A DNA stretch of 64,000 nt from [Phialemoniopsis] sp. UDSM-2020 (Eukaryota; Ascomycota; Sordariomycetes; Thyridiales; Thyridiaceae), in contig JAEILZ010000004.1 of NCBI GenBank assembly GCA_018873225.1, positions 1,612,001-1,676,000 on the forward strand, in the 5' to 3' direction. The position numbers and the translations under genes are program-made. Of this stretch, positions 38,301 through 50,994 are shown one piece after another. Every line of letters begins with the position of its first letter. The first letter of the stretch is position 1. Below the pieces are notes generated by a model. The model was not told the DNA's origin and did no database searches. It was given only the letters and a program-made list of their open reading frames with translations.

Positions 38301-40909
38301 ATGGTGCGTTTCACGCGGTGCCGACTTCGCTGCAATTTTGCTTCGTAGCCTGGACTCTGTTATCCTTTCCATGTATGATTGGGGCTCAGGAGACTGGGCA
38401 CGGAGCTGCCAGAGACTACGGGCTCGATACTTGCCTGTCAGATCCGTCCTTTAAAAGATCCTCGCGCCGCCATAGTCAGTACGTAGCTCTCCCGCACACC
38501 TGACCCCCATGTCAGGGTGCGATATCAGAGCAAGGGTAGGGGTCTCGCTGGCTGGTGACAGCGAACAGGGACCATAATCCCATTAGACCCTGGCCCCCCT
38601 GGGCCTGCATCGCTGGATCCATGTGCAGCCTCACGATGCCACCTGCATGAAAGCGGTGACGAGGAGCGAGTGCACAGACACCACCAACTTACACCTTATC
38701 ATCTATCGAAATTGTTGATATCTTCACAGCCAGACATTTGGAATCCTGGCCTGCCATGTGATATCGACTGGATGTGCTCACTCTTGACCAGTCAACTGCC
38801 CTGCATGTTCTCGGTGAGCACATTTCACCTTTGGCCTAGCTCGGATAGACCGGTGAGGGTGAGGATGTAGTTGAACGGCGCATCCATCCATCCATACTTT
38901 GTGCATGCATCCCGCACGCCTTCCCGGGCAGAAAAACGCCTCTTCTATCTGCCTGGTCTCACTTTAAGCTATTAAGTACATAGTTCTAGACCATTTCCTC
39001 ATCTCTTGCGTCGTTGATAAGGCCCAAGATTTGGGACGAATTGCTTGCACCAACACAAATTTCGTGAGACCACAGCCTCACTTCTCATGCAAGACACAAA
39101 TCCTGAGACATGGCTTTCACAGCCTAGAAAGTATTCTGAAATGCGATTGTTGTTGAATTATTACTATCTTTTGACACTAAACCTCGTCTCACTCCAGACT
39201 ATCGAGATATACGTCTGGTGGAGGGAACAAGGCCTTCCCAGGTTTTGTTCCGAGTCTTCACCTTACCGGTTTCCAAGCGACTGGTATCTTTACTTTTTGA
39301 TCACATCTCACCCGCTTGCAGGACCGCGACCCTCCCCCTCCCCTCCTAGACGTATGGGATAAATCCATGCAATTTCGTACAGTGCAGATACATACGTCGC
39401 CGATCCACCAGTCCGATACGCATTGGTCCATCATCTGACGAAAACGAAGCCGACTTGTCAATGAGCGCCGTGTCGCGGTCGAAGTTCACCTCTTCAGATT
39501 TTGTTGCTCTGGCTGTGTAAATGGGACGACCAATCCCGATGCAGCAAAGATTTTTACGTACAGCATCTCGTCAACTTGCTGGCGTTGTATTGGACCGCCC
39601 CCCTCCCTTCTTCCATGCATATCCTGTTCCGCTGTCAGCGGCTCTCCCCTCCCGACCCTTTCGTTGCGAGACACGCACGCAGTTCTGCCCAAGCAAAGTT
39701 TTGGGTCCCAACAAAAAAAATCGAAGACAATGTAAAGCTGGCCAGTAAACGCCCTTTCTCAGTTCCGTTGTCACCATTGAGCCATGCCCTCAGCTCAGGG
39801 GGTGAGCATGAGCAGCCAGGCACATCTTGAGAGCCCAGCACGACGGAGAAATTCGACGCCATCGTGATACCCGAGCCATCTTTGATCTCGCGATTGGGGA
39901 AGCCTAATCCTGTCGTGCTACCCTTGCCCCTTCCAGCGACTTGCAGCGCGAACCTACATGGCAACACCACCAGACATGTCAGATCGCCTGCTGCGGTCGG
40001 CCCCGTGCTCCTTCGTCGAAAGGAGGTAAACATCGGTGGCTGATTACTCTCCATTCATTCGGGCTGCTGCTCTGCCTGATCCATCATAGACTGTAGAAGA
40101 ATGGACTTCTAACATCGTGACAAATAGTTTAAAACTCAGTATCTCGATACAGAAATTAGGATCAAGCCCGTATGAAAGACGTGGCGCAATACACCAGATC
40201 TCTGTGCCCGATGAGATGGAACACTTGTCTCAAGGCGCTCTAAGAGTGGTCTCACATGGCCACTCTCAAGAGAGCCGAAAGGGGCTATTGCATGCGGTGA
40301 CCATTGCGTAAAAATAGATCTCATCATGATATTCGACAGATCCTTTGCGTGCATTACAAAGACATGCCCCAGCCTCACTTCCCGGTCTTTTCGACCTGTT
40401 GACTACTGCAAGCCTCCCCGCCTCGCCCAGTAGAATCTGCGGCAACAGCCTGATGGTGGCGTCTGGCTGGGCAATGCCCGATCTGTGTTGCAAAATTTGC
40501 CTCCCATCGAAGCATGGCTGCAGCTATCTGCTGTGGTCATGCCAAGCATGCCTGTTTTGCGTTCTGGAGAAAGGCAGAAGGCAGCAGAGAAATCAAACCC
40601 GTGAGCATGTCGTTCACTTCCACCAGAACATGGGACTCAAGAATGAGAAATGCATAAGATTGGGTTCGTAGAACTCTGGGCAAATCGTAAGAGTTGAAGA
40701 AGAAAACAGTTCCAATAGTTCGCCTAGATGTGATAATGCTCAGTGATAGTACACAAAACGAAACCCGCTCACACAATGACATGAGTCCTCACTCCTTCCC
40801 CGACCTGTTCCACTCAACCACGCTCAGTCCAGACAACAAAGCCAGCACGATTATGAGAAAGCTTTGTCCCGGTCGAGTCGCCCATCCCACACAGTCAACT
40901 GCCCAGTGC
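32360..40909. other. 8.5-kb gene-poor region
   Basis: The left 1.8 kb is the promoter and leader side of GSK3, rich in CT on the gene strand; a 235-codon minus-strand frame there (32385-33092) has the Ser/Pro/Leu composition of translated pyrimidine tracts and no ATG support. The rest has only short frames. One Cys-containing terminal exon near 36.4 kb is listed separately. No tRNA, repeat family or transposon was recognised. Confidence 0.45.
36387..36479 (-). CDS. possible last exon of a small Cys-rich protein (incomplete)
   Basis: After a plausible acceptor (GTGACTGTAG, ending 36480), 30 codons run to TAG at 36389-36387. The peptide has the pattern DGC..DAN..GTGVYWDVCLDKC, balanced charged residues and C/G-ending codons like those of real genes here. 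The acidic/Gly/Cys composition suggests a secreted peptide. An upstream frame from ATG 36659 (MIGFAVIHSF) could be an earlier exon, but I could not join the two with a standard donor in the correct phase: the best GT sites are GTGAAAG (wrong phase) and GTTGAT (phase 0, weak). It could be a decayed gene. Confidence 0.25.
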   Translation of the reverse strand, partial: LFLAKDGCSRDANKETAGTGVYWDVCLDKC

Positions 40910-41603
40910 TCACAGCGCCAGGTTGTACGAGTACTCGTCCTCCATGTTCTGGCTGATCCAGAGCACAACAGAGCTGTCAAACAATAGAGTCAGCATCATC
41001 TGCTGCAAAGCAAGAGAAAATCAAGGCAAACAGAGTCTTACCTCAAACCAACCAGGCCATTCGCGACCACATTCTCCACGCCCATCAGCATCATCGGCCA
41101 GCCGACGCCGGGCACCACGAACTTGAGCACAAAGATGCACACGCCGCCCGCCATGCCGCCCGCCAGGCTCGCGAAGCCGAGGAACAGCACGACGCGGGCC
41201 TTCCACGCCACCCCGGAGCCCGAGTAGCTGAAGCTGTCGGCCGAGAGGCGGGCCTTCTCGACGCTGTTGATGATGAGCATGCCGAGGGACGAGAAGATGA
41301 GCGGCAGCCAGTCGACAAAGGTGACGTGCACGTCGGAGCCGTTGCGCGGCGACTTGGACCAGACGGCCGAGTCAAGGAGGACGTAGAAGGCGATCGAGAA
41401 CTGCCACAGCCAGAAGAGAGTGGTTAGCAATGAGTGCTAGGGTTAAGGCGGCGTAGACGAGCCAGGCCGAGAGCGCAGTCGGGCTTCTCGCCCCCCGAGA
41501 TAGAACTTACCAGTGCGCCTGCCGCATACACGCCAGAGTTGCGCGCCCAGGCACTGTTGAGCCATTGCGGCTTGGTGAACTTCCACAGTCGCTCCTCAGA
41601 CAT
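40910..41603 (-). CDS. VPS68: VPS68/TMEM50-type small membrane protein (UPF0220 family)
   Basis: Polytopic protein of endosome/vacuole membranes; yeast Vps68 acts in vacuolar protein sorting together with ESCRT. Exons 41603-41511, 41400-41042 and 40973-40910; 171 residues. About four membrane segments are visible: near residues 24-45 (SGVYAAGALFSIAFYVLLDS), 58-75 (VDWLPLIFSSLGMLIIN), 95-120 (RVVLFLGFASLAGGMAGGV) and a last one after VENVVANG (VGLRSSVVLWISQN). The tail ends DEYSYNLAL. Layout and length match the family. SMI1 lies upstream on the same strand. Confidence 0.88.
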
Positions 41604-42712
41604 GGTGGTGATTATAAGCCGAGCTCCGTTCGATGGACTCTGTAGGCGTGAGAAGAGACTGTCTAGCTGTCTAGACCGTAGAAGAGGCTCTAACACTGAA
41701 AGAAAAGACAGCTGTATCGCGGGCAGTCAAACTATGGCCGAATGTCGTTGATGCTGGAAGTTGGGACTGAGGTTTGAGGATGACGACTTGGGGTGGTGCG
41801 CACGGTGCCTTGATCAGCGAGCTCTCCGTGCGCTTAAGCCACCAAGTCGGCGGCTGGGAGGTGGGGAGCCTGACGCCACGTGATTCACCCTTTGGCATCA
41901 TCGCGCTTGATGAGCATGTACAGATCCCATTTCTCAAGAGATGCAGTGAACAGGGAGTTACGTCTGCATACTGCAATTTTCACAAGAAATCAGATAGACC
42001 GAATGATTAGTTTCTATCCCAATGTAGTGGGAACAAAGTCGCTTCCAAGTACGTTCTGATTTGTTTCTACTCTAATGCCCATCACCTCGTCGAGTGATAT
42101 ATGTATGCCGGGTACCATTCCGAAACGCCTTCAATTGAACAACGGAGGAGGCGCAAAAATAGCCTCGAAACCTGCAACTCCAATGTCCGCCGTTCCGCTG
42201 AAGAACAAGAAAGCATACAAATTACTTGGTACTGTCAGAACAGTACGGGCTGGTCCCAAGACGGGCCTTCTGCCATGTGCATTGTCTCGGATTTCCAAAG
42301 CCAACCATGACTGCAAGGTCAAAAATAGACCGTCCCATATCATCCGTGACACATTCGTCATCCGTCAGAAGAAAACAAAAATTACTTTTACAAGCGGTAA
42401 CGTGCTCGGTGTGAATAGCCTAGCTCCCGTTTGTTTGAGTCCGACATGGTTGTGGCTCCGACTGTCCGCTACCGCTGAAAGTGATGGGATCGTAATGTTG
42501 CCGAGACAAGCTCGATGAAAGATAGACGAGCAAGCGACTCGTCTTGACCGGATGGTACATTTGTACCATGAGATCGCAGACCGAAAACGAGAATCGTCCT
42601 TTGATTGCGAGTAAGCCGGGACAGGAAAAAATAACGCCGCCTATCCAGTGGTAATGCATCTCATACGTTTCTTGCATTGCAAGACATCGTGAAAGGTCGT
42701 GTTGGTATATCT
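41604..42712. other. intergenic between VPS68 and SMI1
   Basis: 1.1 kb containing the VPS68 promoter and SMI1 3' UTR. Short plus-strand frames (up to 147 codons, 42075-42518) are Ser/Lys/Arg mixtures with no recognisable domain. A short inverted repeat at 42552-42569 is listed separately. Confidence 0.5.
42552..42569 (-). repeat. 8-bp inverted repeat downstream of SMI1
   Basis: ATGGTACA (42552-42559) and TGTACCAT (42562-42569) are separated by 2 nt, 144 nt after the SMI1 stop codon. This could form a small stem in the 3' UTR or be a factor-binding dyad. Confidence 0.4.
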
Positions 42713-44517
42713 CTATATCTCGATCGTCTTCATCGCGTCCTCTTTCGTCTCTGGCTGCTTCCCGTTGGCTTTTGCAGAGGGAACATCGGGCTCCTCCGAG
42801 TTCTGATCGCCATTCGTGGTAGGAGTACCGTTTGCGAGTGCATTCAGTCTGGGCGTGAAGCTGCCGTCACCGCTAGCCCTCGGCGTGTCCAGGTCGACCA
42901 GTTTCTCGCGCGCCTTGCCATTCGGGATCTCGAGCTCGGGAAGGGACGTCTCCTCGTTGACACGGGCTAAAGGACTTGGCTTCCCATAGCCGGGTCTGTT
43001 AGGACTGGCGAGGGGAGAGCTTGCGCTGAGTCGCTGCAAAGGCCGGCCACGGGGTTCTGCGTTGGGTTCAGTCGGGCTGGCGTAAGGCGAGCCAGGTGTG
43101 GTTGGCGATCCAGGGCCTCCAGGAACCACCGATTTCCGCTTGTTGACGCGACGCCCGTACTTCTGGTCTAGCCTCCATCTCAGAATATCAAAGTAAGAAG
43201 GCTCAACGCGCGTGGTCTTGAACTCGCGGAGCTTCAGCTCATTCGTGTCCTCATCGATATACCACTTGCCGCTGTTGAGATCGTCGGCAACAACACCCAG
43301 GAAGGCAGCCCACGATTTAGCTACCACGTACTTGGTGTCGTAATCACGGCCGAAGAGGATAATCTGACCCCAACGACCAGAGGGTCCAGGAGCCAGATCC
43401 ACCGCGAGGTTGTTTCCACCCCAGTCGCGAACAAGAGGGATCCAGCCGGGGTGCGCGTAAGCCTTTCTCACAGCGTTCGGAGGAACACAGTCCTGGCGAG
43501 CCATCAAGTTCTCACGCCACGCGCCGTTTCGGGGACCAGGAGAGGCACTTCCAGCGGCTCTAGAGGAAGATGCCTCGCTGCTGCTTCCACCCAGGGCCTT
43601 GGAGGGGGCCGCCGGTTTGGCAACAGCCGCGGTCTCTAGAAGGAATTCTTGATTGACTTTCCTCCAGTTGTCCCATTCTTGCACGATTTCCTCGCAGTCA
43701 AGCAACATAGAGCTGAAGATGATGCCGGTAGGTATGCCACCGCGTTCTTGTCCATCATGGACCTGTAGCGACTCGCGGACATCCTGAGGAAGGGAGCAGT
43801 CGAGTTGGTGTTCGAGTTCGTTGAGATCGTTGGTGGTGCAACCCTCGCAGATCTGGTCCCATAGTTCAGGGTAGTTCTCTTCGGCCCACTGATCAATCCT
43901 GGACCACGAATGCTCTACAGGAGGCGGTGGCGGAAGACCGTCTTCGAACGACTGCATAGGTATCTCACCAGCTGGACTCTGGGTCTCGAATCCATCTGTT
44001 TGACTGTGGCGCCGTGCGTTCTCAGATCGAAGGCCAGGCGAGTATGGGCGGCCGGGGCTCATGAGGGCAGGTGATGGCATCGCGCCCTGGTAAGCGGTGT
44101 CATTCATCCCGGCAGTAGATAGACGCCTCTGCTCATCTGTGTAGGGTGAAGTGATGTCGGCGCGCGATTCTGAGGCAGTGGCGACAGATGTGAGACCCAT
44201 GCGGCCTCCCTGATTAAGAGGTACATGGCGGCCGGTTCGGTAGGGAGATTCGGTGGATGAGTCTGTTGATGTTAGCGATAAATGTTGCTTTTCTCAGTTT
44301 TCAATGCAGAGTTCCAAGGGGCAAACATACGTCGGTCATAACTGGTCATAGTATGCCAGAAGGACTTGAAGGTGTTTCCGATTCCGAAACCGAACCTGAA
44401 GATGGCAGAATGCCAAATTAGTATTGCTTCCCGTCTTCCAAGGTGAAGTGGCACGGTCTCCAGGACATACAGACGATGACAATAGGCGGCGGGGGGAACT
44501 ACTTACGATGAAGCCAT
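42713..44517 (-). CDS. KNR4: SMI1/KNR4 family cell-wall synthesis regulator
   Basis: Scaffold-like regulator of beta-1,3-glucan synthesis and cell-wall integrity signalling, found at sites of polarized growth in yeast. Exons 44517-44507 (only 11 nt), 44395-44331 and 44262-42713; 541 residues. The start MASSFGFGIG runs into FKSFWHTMTSYDR, a motif I associate with the N-terminus of fungal Smi1 homologues. A Ser/Pro-rich segment follows, then the KNR4/SMI1 domain (about residues 145-385) with WSRIDQWAEENYPELWDQI, LPQDVRESLQVHDGQERGG and WGQIILFGRDYDTKYVVAKSW (the last two shortened here to their cores VHDGQE and ILFGRDYD). The C-terminal third is disordered, with Ser/Thr/Pro sites suited to phosphorylation. 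Confidence 0.92.
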
Positions 44518-47500
44518 GCTGGGCTGACGGACTGCAGCGATCGACGCGTAAGGTCGAGCTGCGAAAGTGGTAAAGGAACGCGATTGATGTCTTCAAGGGT
44601 TGGATTGTGGAAAGGGGGTTGCGGAGTTGGTAGTGGGCCTTTCAGTGAAGTTTTGAGGGAGCTGAATGGCGCCTTCCAGGGAGTAAGGGCAAGCGAAGGA
44701 CGGTCGTCGAGCCGCAAGGGGGTTCTGCTGGGAAAGCGAATGGAAGATTGGAATTCGCGGGCGCAAATCGCCGTCGTGGTCAAGCGCGCATAGAAAATGG
44801 CCGTGATCCTGCGCAAAAGCCGTGCCGGTTCTCCAATGTGTTTATGTTTGGCTGTTGGAATTTTGGGAGGTGGCTCTGCCAGTAGCGCCGAGGACAACAG
44901 TGCCCGTACCTTTAGTGGTCGGCGGTCGGCTTTGTTCTTTTTTTGCACAAGTCGTTAGACCCCCGTGTCAGAGATACGAGTTAGCTTGGCAAGACCGTTT
45001 CCCCCTCTTTGGCGTCCTGCAGGTAATTGACTGAGAAAGACACGCAGATCTTTGGGAGTGTCACAAGAAGAAGAAAAAGAAACGAGCGATGACCCTTTAG
45101 AAGGGAAAGAAGGAGGAGGTTGGCGAGAGACGTGGTAGAAAAGCGACGACGATGACGACGTTGCAGTGGTTTGGGGGACGGACTGGGAGAACAGACAGAC
45201 GGACCAGGCAGGGAAAGGCAACGGCCTGGTAAGGTAGTTTTATTAATTTTCCAAGGTTCATCACCATGCGGATTGACAGCCAAGGGGAGACGGACTCGGG
45301 AGAGCGAACCCACGTACTGGAGTAGGGACAGGGACTTGGTTCTCTGGCTGGGTGCTGGGGGGCAAGTCTGCCGTCCATCGACATCCTGTTCCTGTACTTC
45401 CTTTCAGACAATCTGCGAAAGCTGCACGAATGTGGCCATGAAAGTACTTTCAATTACATGGACAGGCCCCGGTAAGCTGGAGTACCGGAACCTGAGATCC
45501 CCAAATTCCCACCGTTCCACGCCGACCATGGAATGGCCACGCACCACCACCACCGTCACAGAACCCCAAGACATCAGGACACGCCGGGGGCTCCATTCAA
45601 ATCGCCTTAATTTTTCTGGTTTAATGGGCCAGAGGAGAAAAGCGCGAACTAGGACCCGCTATTCAGGTTACCTGGTCCTTTACTTCACCTCACCAGATTC
45701 TGTCTCCCTATTGTGACATCTACGAGTAAAGTAGTCGAAGATAGATCCATCCATCCAACTTTATTAGCCACCCCTGGCTCGGTCTTACTGAATTTGCCGA
45801 TATGAACTGGCACAGATACCGTACTTATTAAGTGCTTACCTTCCATATTCTAGACGTTTACCAGTAGTTTTCCTACCTTGCGCCAGATGACTATCAGTGC
45901 CACAATTCGGCGTCTCCAGTCAGCCCATGCGCGCCATGAATTATTTCACTTAGTAGCTATTGAAATGCGAGCCTCGGGGTAGGGGTTTCAAGGTCACTGC
46001 ATGTGGCGAGCAAAGCGGCACTTTCCCCTGTTCAATCTTAGGGGCAACGTGGGGTTGGAAATAGAATTGCGAGCAGCTCTGCGACATTGGTCTGGGGTGA
46101 GAGGCATGCAATTCGATACCACGAATGGCCTCCATTTTCGCTAAAGCCCCCTAATGTTATCAAGCATTGCTGTCGCCTCCTTGGCCCTTACCGACAGATT
46201 TTGCCCCTTCTTTAGGGTCAATCACATTTGACAACCTCTTCTCTTTTACCTCCTCAGGGGTTTGTCTGGTTGCACCAAGTTTGCGCGGTTGGCTTGGAGA
46301 TGGCACGTCATCCATGGATGTTGCAGACAAGTTCAGGCGCCCTACAGGCGCCGCAGCCAATGGCCCAGGCTTGTTTCATGCGGAGGCACAGAGACGGCGT
46401 CGATTCGCAACGCCTCGTCCGTCGCACCTTTCTTGATGTGGCTTCTCAACTTGTTGCTTGCTTACCCCAGCTTGCCAAGCCAGATGCCGGTGTTTGCCGC
46501 TGGCTGTCCATTTGTTGCACGCGTCCTCCGTTCCAAGCAGATTGGCAGGCCCGTCTGCCTACTGCAATTCTGACAAGCCTTTGACAAAAACATAAAATCG
46601 CTCTCCTTCAGTCGCCTTCGCAGATAAGGCCAGCCAATGGAAAATGCAGGCACACACGCCCGGCCTCTGTGCTAGTTTGGGGCGTAAGTTCCGCTGGTCT
46701 TGATCACTAACCTCGAATGGCGCAAAGATCGTCATCGCCATTCTCTCCCCAAAGAGTAGCACAAACCTATTAAAAGCAATCGCCACTGGGAAATAGTCAG
46801 GAACCGGGTTTGTAGGTTGTCGCTTGCTGCCGAAGTGTTGACCGTCAGTCTTTCCGACTGGAGTTGCAGTGCTGTGCAAAGCTCAATGAAGGCAAAAATG
46901 TCATGGCTGGTCGTGTCGTGCAGGGTTGGTGACGCCAATGATCTGTCATGGGACGGTAGATGACTGCCATACTTGGCTCTGCCAATCTTTTGTTATTGAC
47001 CATGATTCTACCCCGCAGTTTCAAAGATCAGCGCGAAGCTTCCAACAAGGCATTATGATCTGTCAGCAACAAAGAGCTGTGACTTGCGAGCTTGAATCCA
47101 TGAAGATCGACAACACATAAACCACCCGACCCCAGGTCTCAGTTTGACTCGGGCCTCCCGCGTCGGCCCTTGCCTTCGAGGCGCCTCGTGGTTCAGATAA
47201 ACTTGCACCGCCATCAGTAGAACTCTATTTGACGCCACAGCAGGACAAGGAGGAAAGCTCCGACCCGGCGGACGCAAGTGACCAACCATCCCGCCCGCGC
47301 AATCAATGCCAGACTACTCAGTGTCAGCTGCGTTTGATCCCTGCCAATGCCCTTCGATCTTACAGGTCCAGAGAGTTTGCCTCCCAGCATCATTATTGCT
47401 GTCCATCCCACGTTTCGGCACTAGCTGGGCATATGAGGCTCAAGTGGAACAGGCAGTCGTGCCAAATATAGCTTCGGTTGCTGATCGTAGAAAGGTTTGG

Positions 47501-47700
47501 AGAGACTGGGTGGCAATTTGAGATAGATCACGACGACGCCGCTGCGGCTCTGCATGTGTGTCAACATATTTGAATTGCATAAGCCGCCATTCGCCACGGA
47601 AATACACAGGCTAGTCCTATACGCAAAGCAGCAGCAAACGTGCAAAGGGCACGGGTTGTATCCGGAGAAGTTACAACAAGACGATTATATCGTGTCCCCC
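44518..47700. other. 3.2-kb unresolved stretch between SMI1 and SEC8
   Basis: SMI1 promoter on the left and SEC8 3' UTR on the right. A coding-like minus-strand fragment around 46160-46375 is listed separately. Good intron-like strings occur (plus strand GTAAGT at 46684 followed by CACTAAC at 46705), so an intron-rich small gene may be present, but I could not assemble one. Confidence 0.4.
46160..46375 (-). CDS. coding-like fragment of unknown function
   Basis: About 70 codons open after an AACAAG that could be a splice acceptor, ending at TGA 46162-46160. It contains MDDVPSPSQPRKLG, then TPEEVKEKRLSNVIDPKEG and a GKGQGG tail. The composition is that of a disordered, charged protein rather than random DNA, and AAG/GAG-type codons are frequent. 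A second frame just upstream (about 46439-46344) is also protein-like (KKGATDEALRIDAV). The two are in different frames, so there is either an unrecognised small intron or a frameshift. No ATG-started full model could be built and no family is recognised. Confidence 0.3.
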   Translation of the reverse strand, partial: NKPGPLAAAPVGRLNLSATSMDDVPSPSQPRKLGATRQTPEEVKEKRLSNVIDPKEGAKSVGKGQGGDSNA

Positions 47701-50700
47701 TCAGCTTTGCCACATGTGCTCGCTCAGCCCCAAGAGCTTGTCTGCCATCTGCCTCCTCGCAGCATTCTCAATGCCCCTCTCCGGGTTCGACAGCTGCTCC
47801 GAGTAGTACAGCTCGACTAGAGTCTTCAACTCGTCGTATGTGAACTTCTCTGCATCATCGCCGGCCCCTTCCTCCCCATTGCCTGCGGCTGCAGCATCGG
47901 CCTTTGCCTTCTCGACGATAGCATCGGGGCCCTTGTCAAACAGCGCATAGTAGTTAGCTGCGCGCGCGAGGTTGACACCTTCCTCGATATTCTTAAGGTT
48001 TTGCTGCAGGACCAAGATATTGAGCTGCATACGGCTGCAGCCCTTGGCATTCATAGGCGATGTCATGGGCGCATTGACGACGAGATAGGTGTTTATGAGA
48101 AGTCCCAGGCCGGTGCGAATGAAAGCCACCTCGCGATCACGGAGGAAGCTCGTAACTGTCTCGTCGTACACGACCAGCTCAGAGTTGAGTGAAAGAATCT
48201 CCGGATCCGGCTCACTGACGTCCTGGTCTAGTAGGTAGGGTGCTGTCTCCGGATCCAATGCCACCCGGAGCGAGTAGGCTATCCTGCAGCGAATTTCCAT
48301 ATGCAGGGTGAGGAGCGACGTAGCCGCTAGTTCTTCGTACGACGATACGATACTGTCGAAAGATCTTGTAGATGTTAGCGGGCATCTCGGTATTCATGGG
48401 AAAATCGGTTCATCCACTTACTGCACTGTCTCTTGAGTCATAGGCAAATAGACAGGCCCTTGCTCAGTTGCTTTGTTGGGATCGTTCAGTAGCGTCCAGC
48501 GCCTCTTCTCCGGCTTGGACAGGCTTGACCGTGAAGAGTCTGTGTCCTGGCGCGTGATGTGACGCAGACCGGAGATCTTGACCGCGAGCCATTTCATGCT
48601 TGTGTATAGCAAGCAAAGCGAGGAGATTGTGTCGCGGTCTGAGATGACATCGCTCATGCCGAGCCTCTTCCCGTTGGTCTGTACGATGAGAAGCCCGATT
48701 TCTTTCTCTACCAGCTCCCGGTCCAAGTTCTCCGACGTCCATAGATTTTTGATGGTCTCGAGCATTTCACTAGGATCAGTCGCGAATACCGCAGATGCTC
48801 TCAACGTCTGCGGATCCGATGCCTCCTCCTGAGTTTTCGTTACCAGAGCCTTGAACCAGCCGAAACAACGGTCGTAGTAACGCATCATTTGTGTGATGAT
48901 GAGAGAGCTCAAAGCTTGGTCGTGTGGTATGGTTCCTAACATACGACAGAATGCCGTGACAACGGCAAAGAACGCAGTCGAGCCTTTGAATACGGGCCGG
49001 CGGGCCATCTGATTCCAATTTGAGTCTTGCTGGAAGGCATCGGCCTCACCGAAGACTGTGTCGCTAAGCTTGCCCAGAGTCTCGTCCAGCTGCGGCTGAA
49101 ACACGTTAACGAGGAAGTTATCCAGAAAGCTGGTCAAAGTGCTGGTCGCTAGATCAGAGCCCGGTGGCACAATGTTCTTTAGCCTCTGGAGAAAGACGAG
49201 CGTAGGCGGAAGAAGAAGGCTCATGTTGAATACGCTGGGCTCGACGAGAGACTTGTAAATGTCGCTATTCTGCCGCGCACTCTCGTAACCTATAGCGCTC
49301 TTACGTGAGTTGTCCAAGGAAGCTCGGCTGCCAACCTGGGAAGCCTTCTTATCGCCCCCAGGCTTCCTTGAGTTGCTGGTCAATCCTGGAACGGCGGCGC
49401 GTATAATGCCGTCCAGAGCTTCATACTCAGTCGCCATCTCGACTGATTTGGAGTCTGCTTCAGAAAATTTGAACAGATGTTCTCTAGAACTCGACACCTT
49501 GCCATTGCCGTTGGTACCCATCCTCTGTGAGTTGAACTGGTAGACATCGGCATCCGTAGTAACATAGTTGTGCAAAAGAGATCGAATCTCGTTCTGGTAG
49601 AGATTCCATAGCTCCTTGAAACTGCCCAACAGTGCGATGTTATTTCCAGACCCCTCTCGTCGGATGAGAGCTTTGATGTACTCATGAAACACGCGATGAC
49701 CCTCTGCAATAGCTTCGAACTTGCCGTACAGTGACCAGAGCAAGTCGTAGATAACATCAGCCCGCATCTGCGTCTCTCGGCCACCGTACACGTGCAGACC
49801 TTGCGAGCCGGCCATGTCGCCTCGGAGGGAGCTCGGATGCTTCTGGTCAACCTCGTTGACAGTCTCATTGACGATGCCAAAGAGCTCGACCGGAAGCCTC
49901 TGCTTGAGCTGCTCAACAGCACTCTCCAGACGTCCCAGCTTATTGAGAGATTCCACCAGCAGAGACACGTAGTAGAAAGTATCTGCTTCGGGGTTTCGTC
50001 CGGGGTCCTCCTGCACTGCCTGCTCGAAGTCCATGGAGTCCATCACCATATGGAAGGGCAGGACAGCCACGGAATCTCCAAAGTTCTCGTTGTATGCACC
50101 TTGGTTCTTTGCCAAGTTCTGCCACCTCTCTTGGCAGTATGGCGACTTGAGATACAGGTGTTCGTGCAGCTCCTCTACCAAGATATCCATGAGAGCGGTC
50201 TCTTGATTCGCTAGGTAGCTCCGCAGCTCGCTCAACGCACCAATGTTGTCAAGCTCGGGTTTCCGCAACTTCCGCAAGGCATTCTGTAGCACCTCGACAG
50301 CCGTTAGGAAGCGCTTCTCCGATATCCTTGCCTCGAGCTGGTCAGGCACCTGCCGCAGCTCCTCCAACTCGCCCAGCGTTTGAAGCAAGTCATCATACAT
50401 CTGTGAAGTAGTGTATAGCTTCTTGAGCTCAGGATCCGTCGTGCAGAGCGCGACCTTGGATGAGGCCAAAGACTCTTTCAGCTGACGGACCTTCTTCTGA
50501 GACGCCTGTATGCTGCCTTGGATCTTGTGAAACGTGCCGATGGAGCTGTTGAAACCTTGATGGTAGTCGTGCACAATACCCTTCAGTGAATCCTGTAGGT
50601 ATTGGTGAGTTTGCTGGAAAGCGCGATATTCGTGAGCGCGCCCAACAGAGCTTGGGTCGAGCAGCTGTAGCGCCAGTTGCACCGGGATGCAGTCGTTTTC

Positions 50701-50994
50701 GCACATGGCAGGCCAATCTGCCTTTATGTGCTCCAGCACCTGGCCTATCTGCTTCTCTGCATTCGTCTCATATCCCCTCGATGACTGTGATAGCTGCTGC
50801 TGTTGCTGTCGGTGTCGAGAGCTCTGGGCAGGAGGTGGGCCACGAGAGGCTACCTCTCGCGGAGCTGGGGGATTGTATCGGTCGCTCTTGTACTCGTCGC
50901 CATATGGGTCGTAATCGCCGCCATTGTCCTGCTGCCGGCCGAAATTACCGTACCCGTTCCCGTTGCGAAATGAGGCGCCGTAACGGTTCGCCAT
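47701..50994 (-). CDS. SEC8: exocyst complex component Sec8
   Basis: Subunit of the octameric exocyst that tethers secretory vesicles to the plasma membrane at growth sites such as hyphal tips. Exons 50994-48422 and 48364-47701 (57-nt intron 48421-48365, donor GTAAGT, branch GCTAAC); 1078 residues, a normal length. The N-terminal 70 residues are Gly/Asn/Gln/Arg-rich and disordered. The Sec8 N-terminal coiled-coil domain starts near residue 78 (EKQIGQVLEHIKADWPAM) and includes YLQDSLKGIVHDYHQGF and QKKVRQLKESLASSK. The rest is a helical rod of CATCHR type with an Ala/Gly/Glu-rich acidic insertion near the C-terminus. LSG1 lies 549 bp upstream on the same strand. Confidence 0.95.
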
